64,000 bases of DNA from the NCBI GenBank assembly GCA_036785705.1, contig JAWUZG010000177.1, positions 868,001 to 932,000 of the forward strand, given 5' to 3'. The position numbers were made by a program, and so were the translations under genes. The stretch's first letter is position 1. Each line of letters begins with the position of its first letter. This DNA is from Acanthornis magna. Its lineage: Eukaryota > Chordata > Aves > Passeriformes > Acanthizidae. Under the pieces are notes generated by a model, which did no database searches, was not told the DNA's origin, and worked only from the letters and a program-made list of their open reading frames with translations. This document shows, piece after piece, positions 56,566 through 64,000 of the stretch.

Positions 56566-59500
56566 GTTTTCCTGGAGGTATGAACTGCCAAAATGTGCAG
56601 GAGCGGGGGTTTGGGAGCTTCAGGTGCTGGTCAGAGGCTCAGATTCTATTCAGAATAATTATAAACAGCAGAGCTTAAATTCGAGTCTACAACTATTTTA
56701 GCAATCAGGATGTTCATCGTGGAAACCTTGGCCTGCACCTTGGAACAATACGAAATTCAGGAAGATTTGCCAAATTAAATCCTTAGATTAGGTAACTCAC
56801 CCCCAGGTCATGGACCTGAAAATAAAACTCTTGCATGTGCTTCAGGTCTTTTTAGAGCTCCTTAAAGAGCTGATTCCTGTCCAAAAATCAGGAATGGCGT
56901 TGGATTCCGGTGGGTGATGCAGGAAAATGGCTCTGAGGTGGGACAGCTGCTCCTGCACATTCCTTGGGATTGGGAGAAATGTTCTGGGAAAGCCATTCCC
57001 AGATTGGGAAAGTCACTGAAGAGACCCTCCCAGACCTTCCAGGTGACTTCTGCTCCACTTAAATCTCATTTTCCCATTCCCAGGTTCAAGGAACAGCCAA
57101 CCTTGGGCTCCTGTTGGGTTCACAGCAATATTTTCACACTTCCTTCCAATAAAGCAATATTAGCAGCAATTAATCTGTCAAAATATTGGGATTTTGGAGG
57201 GATTTGGATTTGATTCCTCGTTCTTCCTGATGAATTTTGTGTTTGCTGGTTTGTCAAGCCCATCCCAACCCTCAGGAGCTGCCAGGGCATCATCCAGGTT
57301 TCATTTTGAGATAAGAGTGGCTAAGCTAATAATGATAGCCACGATGGAAATAGTAATAATTACAGTGATGTTAATAATAATAGCAGTAGTAACAATAACA
57401 ATAACAATAATAATAACAATAATAATAATAATAACGACAATAATAACAATATCCATGAATATCCATGGCAAATTGCCTCAAGCAAGAAGGATCTAAATCC
57501 GCTATTGAGTTTAAACCAACAAATAGCCAGAGGGTGTCAAGGCTTGGTCTTTAGGCTCTTAAAAAGAATTTGGCAACCACTGTGTGGTTTGTTAATCAAG
57601 CCAAGAAAATCAGGTTTAATTAAAAGGAATTTCCAAATTTCCAGTGTGTGTTTGGAAAGGGATTTTGAGGTTTCCGTGTCACGGCCTCAAACCAGCTCTG
57701 GGGACTGAGTCAAGTGCAAATGTTGATTTGACAGTGAGGAAATGGAAAGTTTAGCCCAGAAATTGAGATATTCAGGCTTTTGGTTGTCTGGAAAGATGTG
57801 AGCTCACAAATATAAACTCCCTTTTTGAAATAATGGGAATAATCGAGCTCTTGAACATGAAACAATCCATCCTTGAAGGGAAGTTTAACAGCACCTTCGC
57901 TTTTTTTTTGCTGAATGTTGGTCTTAGCCTGACGTGGGGTTATGACTTCAAAAAAAATAAAGAAAGAAATTGTCCTAATGAAGCTGAGAAAGCAAAATCC
58001 TGGAATAATTTGCAGCCAAGTTAATGCTCCAAGTCCTTTCTACATCAAGGATCAAGGAGGAGAAGTTTAGGGCAGGGCTCAGATTCGTGGGAAGCAAAAA
58101 GCCTTCCAAAAATGATCTCAGATACATACATGGATAGATTTAATCTTATTTGTTTATTTTTAAAGATAAATAAAAATATTTATTCCCTAGAACCCCCACA
58201 ATGATTGATTATAACTTGGAGCCGTGACATAATTTAAGGTTATTTATAGTTTATTCCTTGTAAGGAGCAGGTTGAGAGCCAATGTTTTTGTACAAACTCA
58301 GGTCACAATCAGCCTGTCTGGGGTTGGTTTTCTTTTCCAGCTGATTTTGGGTTACAAATGTTGCTCACAAAAAGGAGCTGGTGTGGTTTTGTTTGATATT
58401 CTGAACACATTAGACAAAACACAGCTGTCTACTGGACCCATGTCCATGCAATAATTAAATTTAAAGCCATTTATTACAATTTTTTCACACCCCCAAATTA
58501 TTTTTTAAATTTAATTGCATGATCATATCCATTTTTAAGCACCTTATTATGGTAAAAATAGCAGACAAGTGACAATTTGAAATATTTTCACACTTTGGGG
58601 GTCTTCTCCATCAATTTAACTGCCCATATCTCCTCTCCCTCAGCTTCCCCACTCGTTTGTGATGTGCTGGAGCTTCCAGCATCCCTCCTGGTTTATTTTT
58701 GTGCATCACACTCTCAGGAAAGGAAAACGAAAATAGAAACAGCAGAGCAAACCTGAGCGCTGTAATTGCTTTTTCAATCAATTTCAGAGAGATGCTGTAG
58801 GAACAAAATGCAAGAGCATTTAAAACCCTGTTTATGTTCCCAGCTTATTGCGGGGAAATGCTCAAATCTCTTTTCTGCCGCCTTCCAACGGAGGTGCAGC
58901 AAATTATTCCGTGGATTGTGAGGATCTTTAGGTAAAGCTGGTGGAAATTGGTCAATAAAATCGTGTTTTTCACTGACCCCCAGGGCCCTTTTGTGTGTTT
59001 TGCTGTCAGTAACATCAGCCCCGTTCTCCTCGGGTGGTTTTTATAAATTGGTTCTGGGTGGGGTCGGAGCTCAGGGTGAAAACCTCCCCTGCTCTGGGCA
59101 GAGTTTCCTCTGCTGGATTTCCCTGTGCTGAGGAGGGCAAATATCAGGATTTGTCCCATTCCCGGAATTCCCGAGCAGATCTGAGTGTTTGGAATGGGAA
59201 GGGAGCTCTCTGTCAGTGGTGGTCACTGGAATGGGAAGTTGGGGCTTAAGCATTGTGGTTCCAGCACAGGGGAAAAAGGAGAAGGGATCGGAAATTAGTG
59301 TCACTGCCTGAGTGCAGCCCAGGTCATGCTGTTTGCACCTGATCTTTCCTATGATGAGGAAATTCCAAGGATGGCTCAAAAAACTTCGTGCTGAAGGTTA
59401 AAAGAAAAAAAAAATCAGGGGAAAAAAAAAATATATCCATAAGTGGCATCTCCTTTTAGGGGATTTATTAAATTACATTTTCAAAGCCCCATCATCGGAG

Positions 59501-60280
59501 CGGGCTGGGGCTGGTGCCCTGCCAGGAGGGATCCAGGGCTGCCACTCAATCTCTGGAGTGTCCAAGGCCAGCCCTGCTGCCGCCAGCCTTGGCTCCCTCG
59601 CTTCCCACATGGATTTATCCGCGGGACCATCGCCGCAGCGTCGCTAGCGCCGGGAAAACGACGGACGATAAAACAAATCACACTTTCCCCGCCTGGGAGC
59701 CTCTGGGAGAGGTTCTGGCTGCTGGGAAGGGGAGATGGAACTGTCGGGAAATGATGCACAAGTTCCACGCGCTGGGGCCTGAGTAAAGAAGAGACACAAG
59801 GAGAAAACAGCGGCGTAAAAATGTTTAAATTTCACTCCCAGCCCACGGATCTTGTTGTAATTCCCTCTCCTCCTGGCAGGAATCCAAGGCCGGTGGTGTC
59901 TGTTCTCCCCAGCTCCGAGTTTGTCATTCCCGACTCTCCGGGGGCTCGGGGTGGTCACTGTGGTTTGATGAAGGCGATGTTAACATGAGCTGCCGGATCC
60001 TGGGAGAGAGCTCCGCGCACGAGGAATTCCCAAAGAATCCTTGGGGGACACGCGGGGACAGAGATCTCCTCGGTCTTTGATGCGGAGAGCGCGAGGCTGA
60101 ATTTGTGGAATAAATCACAAGTGATTCCAGCACACACAGCTTCCTTCAATTTTCTGCTGTCTGTGCTTTTTGGGGAAGCACTTTAGGCTTTTGGGATGTG
60201 CAAACACCCCCTGAGTCACCCTTAAATTGGTCAGCTCCACCCCTGCTCCTGCCATGATGCAAAAATGCAAAACTTGGTTT
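56566..60280. other. Unassigned intron with a CpG-richer patch
   Basis: Besides the AAT microsatellite, the stretch at 59620-60090 has many CpG (for example CATCGCCGCAGCGTCGCTAG) in an otherwise CpG-poor intron. No exon or promoter is recognised. Confidence 0.45.
57349..57452 (+). repeat. AAT / ACAATA microsatellite
   Basis: Imperfect ATAATAACA and AAT units; the frame through it is rich in I and T and is not a gene. Confidence 0.9.
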
Positions 60281-60440
60281 CTGGGGGGTTTTTTTTATTT
60301 TTGAGTTTTTTGATTTTGGGGGTTTTTTTGGGTTTTGGGGTTTTTTTTGTGGGGGGGTTGTTTTGGTTTGGTTTGGTTTTTTGGTTTTTGTTTGGTTGGT
60401 TGGTTGGTTTTGGTTTTGGTTTTTTGGGGGGTTTTTTTGG
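60281..60440 (+). repeat. G/T-rich tract with G runs
   Basis: Long T runs alternate with G runs of 3 to 7 (for example GGGGG, GGG, GGGG, GGGGGGG at 60318-60358), then GGTTT and GGTT units. Confidence 0.9.
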
Positions 60441-63034
60441 AAATGCAAAACAAGGAAACCAAGAGGATGAATGAATGAAATTACAGAATTTTTTTTTAAT
60501 CCTCTGCCGCATTTTGCAGGATATGCAACAATTCTCTTTCTGTGGCTTCCAACTTGGGAAACTCTGCGCAATGCCAAGGCTCCCGTAAAATTAAAAATTT
60601 GGCAGGATTAAGGATATTTTCGGTTCTGTTGGTGTGTGGAGTCCATCACCTCCCATTTCCTGGTGATTTTGCTTTTTGAGTCATTCCTGGGAGGAGGAAC
60701 AGGGAGGAGACCTCAGGTTCTGTCTAGAGGTGCTTGGAGGGATCTCCTTGCTGAGCCACATTGGGATTTCTCCATTCCAGCCCTGGATTTGTTTGAACTC
60801 CTTTGGAAGCGAAGGAGATGGAGGTTGGGAATTCCAATGTCTTGCTTGGATTGGAGTTCCAATTCATTGCGCTGGCCTGCGCAATAAAATATTAACATTC
60901 AAGTCCTGCTGCATGGTCTGGGAGAAAAATTTCTCTCCTTCCTATCTTTTTCCTAAGTAATTTCTTTCCTTTCCATTGATTTTTATGTATAAATTGCATT
61001 CCAGCACAGGCCTGTTCTCATGGAAATGTGGGAAAACTCTAAATTTTTCCCATTCTGTTGAGAGAAACGTAAATTAGAAACACCCAAAGAACCAAATTGT
61101 CACCCTCTGGCCTCTCATGTGAAAATTGGGGTGGAAATTCCCCTTGGAAATATTTCTTTTCCTTTAAAATCAAGACCAGCCTTAACCCTGCATGAAATTA
61201 AGGCATGGAAATAATCCAGGGAATTTAACTGGCGATTTTGGGATGCCTCAGAGGGATGGATCCATCGGTGTAATTAGCTGAGCCCTCATGGAAGGCCTCT
61301 GCTCTCCCCACGTTTGCCAGGGACTCGTTCATCACATTAATTAGAGTTGGGTTAATGAGGAGTGAGACAGAAAGGTGAATTTTGGTGCCGAAAGGTGAAT
61401 TTTGGAGCTGAAAGGTGAATTTTGGTGTCGAAAGGTGAGGTTTGAGTGTCCTTTGGGATGCCCCCTATACCAAAACCCACAGGTGACATCGGCCTGGTCA
61501 CTCTGTGTTGTCTCACCCCACAAATGAGACTTTCAGACAATTGTTCAAAATCTGACAAATTGACTTTTAATTTTGACATCTTTGTGAGCCCAGGGTCCCC
61601 CTTAAGCCTTCACCTGTCTCATTCCTGGATTTTACCCTTTGTTTTCCAGGGATCTCTTGCATTTTCACTCATTCTTGCTGAATTCAGATCACAATTGCAA
61701 CCTTTGCACTGCACAGCATCAATCCAGGGGCACAAGAGCTTCTCCTTTTGGGGCCTCAGTTCTGCTAACCCTTTCCCAATCTCTTTTTTTCCAATTTTTT
61801 TTTGGTTTTTCACCATCCAGCTGCCCTGGATCGCCATGTCTTTCCAGGAGCATCCCTCCTCCACCTGGATGTTCATATTCACCATCTCCAGCAAAACATT
61901 TTTAATAGATAAATATATTTTAAATCCTGGGGGAATAAAAAATACATCTCAGAGCACATAAAAATAACACTGAGGGGTTTTATTCTCCAAACTGAGCCAG
62001 CTGTATGAAAACATTTATTAAAAACCGGCTCCCAAACGGCTCCGCTCCCGAGCATCATTAATTCCAAGTTCCATTCGTGTCGTGTGGCAGCTGCTAATGA
62101 TGTTCTAGAGCGGGGCTGACAAAAGAGAGGGAAATCTGCCACTCACCAGCAGGGAAATAAATTTGTCCCCTTGCCACGAGCTCGCCTGTAATTGGGAGAG
62201 TCGTGTAAAAACCCAGGCAAGAGCCACTTCTGGGATATTGAAGGGGGGAAGAAAATGTTGATTTTTTCAGGGATGTTTTTGCAGCTCCTGCAGCACCAAC
62301 CAGGCTGGAATCCCCGACTCCGAGTGCCTTTTCCTCGCACAAACGTGGATTGATTAACAAAGGGGGAGCGTGGCACTTTTAAGTGATAAACAGTCCTGCA
62401 GCAGAGCAGAGGGTGTATTAAAGGCGAAGAGCTAATGACTTTTCTGCTGGATGGAACACATTAAAAGCAGCAGGAAGCTGCAGCTGTTTTATCACCCCGC
62501 TAATGTCCCTGACAACATTCACTTGGTGGGAGTGAATGGATGGGAATCCATTTAGAGGAGTAAATTAAAATCCCTTAAAAAATGCCTTTAATAATAGCTC
62601 CAGAACTCAGCAGCATCAGAGGAGGGAGAGATACAAAAGACCAATTAAATGATCCCGTCCATCTCCCTGCCAAGGCACTGAGATTCCTTATTATTCAGGA
62701 CTGCTGGATCATTCCAGGAGGATTTCAGGGTCTCGAGTGAGGAAATAATGTCAGGGCTGGAAGATGGGACTGTCACAAACTTCACCCTCTGTCCAATAAA
62801 ATTTTCCCTCCCCTGCTCATCCAAATGATGATTCCCAAACAAAATGGGAATAAACAAAAGGAAATCCTTGTATGAGAGATGATTTTCGTATTCCCTGCTT
62901 TTGAAGCTGGGTTAGGAGCCAGCTCAGGGTCAGGGGTTTATTGGTTTGAAGATTATGGGAAGGCATCTCCCCAAGTGGATATTTCCAGTCCTGGGGCTGG
63001 GATTTTTCAGAGGGGACACCACCTTGGCAGGGAA
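60441..63034. other. Unassigned intron
   Basis: Only the 20-bp repeat at 61371 is recognised. The part at 62390-62530 looks low in repeats and rich in TAAT words. Confidence 0.45.
61371..61444 (+). repeat. 20-bp tandem repeat, 3.5 copies
   Basis: AAAGGTGAATTTTGGTGCCG-type units start at 61371, 61391, 61411 and 61431. Confidence 0.92.
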
Positions 63035-63133
63035 TTCTTGTGTTGTCCAGCACTGGAAGAGCTGCCCAGGGAAGTCTTTGATGGAATTGCCATCCCTGGA
63101 GGTGTTCCAAAACGTGTGGAGGTGTCGAGGGTT
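63035..63133 (+). mobile_element. CR1 fragment before the ERVL-like block
   Basis: AGAGCTGCCCAGGGAAGTC, CCATCCCTGGAGGTGTTCC and AAACGTGTGGAGGTG follow the CR1 3' order; it is cut by the ERVL-like block at 63134. Confidence 0.75.
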
Positions 63134-64000
63134 TGACCGTGGCTAAATGCCAGGCACCTACGACGTTCACTCTCTATGCTCTCTCCTGCTGCAGCTATGC
63201 AGAGGAGAGGGAAAATTAACACAAAACACTGGACTTATGAGTTGAGATAAGACCACTGATAAGGGGACGCACTAGATTCAGGGCAAAAGCAGGCGGTAAA
63301 ACTTAAAGTTGCAAAAAAAGTGATTTATTATTCTAACAGAGTCGGAGGATAAATCAGAGGTAAAAATAAGCTCTCAAGACACCGTTTCTTCACTGACCCC
63401 CCTTCCCTCTTAAGGCACCGCTTTCCAGCTCACCCCCTCCCTCCTTTCCAACTAACCAACAACTCCCAGGCAGGGGCAGGGTGTGGGGTTTTTTCCTTAA
63501 GTCAGTCCATCACAATTCTTCTACTGCAGACACTGTTTCTCTATTTGCCCCCTCCTTCCATTCAACCAACAGATCCGGGCTGGGGCCAGATATGTGGCTT
63601 TTCTTAGTCAGTCCAACGCCACAATTCTTCTGCTACAAACACTGTTTTTCTGCTCACCCCTCTCCCTATTAAGGCCATTTCTCAGCTCACCCCCTCCCTC
63701 CTTCCTTCTAACCAGCAGCTCCGGGGTGGGGGCAGGGCATGGGGGTTTCCTTTGGTCAGGGTCAGTCCATCAGGGGAAAAGAATCCTCTACTTAGCCATG
63801 GGGGTCCCTCCCACGAGAGACAGTCCTCTGCGAACTTCTTTGGCGTGGGTCCAATCTCACGAGCAGCCCCGCCCGATTGCTGCTGTCCGAGATTCTCTCC
63901 AGGCTGCAGATTTCCAAGCCGAGGCCAGGCTGTTTCCATCCCGGGAGCAAGGCCTTTCTCTCTCCTGCAAGGCTTTTGCAACTCTCAGTCTCTGGGACTC
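63134..64000 (-). mobile_element. ERV-derived block, ERVL-like, cut by the window end
   Basis: It begins TGACCGTGGCTAAATGCC immediately after a CR1 fragment. It contains an AATAAA on the minus strand near 63330, two to three degenerate C/T-rich ~120-bp repeats (63390-63770), and a GGGGTCCCTCCCACGAGAG segment. The layout recalls avian ERVL LTRs from memory. It runs off the end of the window, so its far end is unknown. Confidence 0.5.

Larger units (their letters stand above)
47231..64000 (+). other. EXOC4: EXOC4 intron (partial, downstream of the exon)
   Basis: It starts with GTAGGAG directly after the exon and the junction is in phase 0. No following exon (expected to begin STIIVAHAV in vertebrates, from memory) is seen before the window ends, so the intron exceeds 16.7 kb. 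An LTR occupies it from its 50th base. Confidence 0.85.

Noticed and set aside
57194..57496. Frame with an isoleucine/threonine-rich segment resembling a membrane helix
   Set aside because: Comes from the AAT microsatellite.

Overview
The window looks like intronic DNA from a bird, most likely a songbird. The evidence is a dense set of CR1 LINE 3' fragments with ATTCTGTG-type tails, many short solo LTRs with TG...CA ends and 4-bp target duplications, and a single coding exon that I recognise as EXOC4 (exocyst subunit Sec8). No prokaryotic gene, operon or CRISPR array is present. Nearly all open reading frames are chance frames through repeats.

Genes. The only intact coding segment is one 220-bp EXOC4 exon on the plus strand at 47011-47230, with clean AG and GT splice sites. 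The 47 kb before it and the 16.8 kb after it are therefore read as EXOC4 introns. A second, broken coding segment lies antisense at 15226-15484. It is a fragment of the C-terminal part of SNW1 (SKIP), with a frameshift. It is joined on its 3' side to an LTR-like block and on its 5' side to CR1-like DNA.

Mobile elements. I recognise one large LTR family (A, 10 copies, about 560-645 bp, in two subfamilies) and a second (B, 7 copies, about 490 bp). There are also single LTRs C, D, G and H and four less certain ones. Eleven have perfect target duplications (ten of 4 bp, one of 5 bp). By promoter and poly(A) signals, 21 of 25 point to the minus strand, antisense to EXOC4. Several are nested: A4, B6, D and H lie inside CR1 copies, and C lies inside a B copy, so the CR1s are older. 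CR1 fragments occur throughout, including one relic of the reverse transcriptase domain at about 8390-8690.

Tandem repeats. There is a 0.7-kb pentanucleotide array (9511-10217), a CTTC microsatellite (11572-11716), two GGTTT-like G/T arrays (30861-31275 and 60281-60440), a CATCC/CTGTATCC minisatellite (33901-34215), a four-copy ~190-bp array (31360-32140) and several smaller arrays.

Most unusual structures: the SNW1 fragment joined to an LTR; an LTR 49 bp downstream of the EXOC4 donor site; a P-Q-P' templated insertion at 36113-36819 whose Q block copies DNA from 31.9-32.3 kb; and an LTR (B7) with mismatched flanks sitting between two copies of a duplicated segment. All family names rest on recalled similarity and visible structure, since no search could be run.
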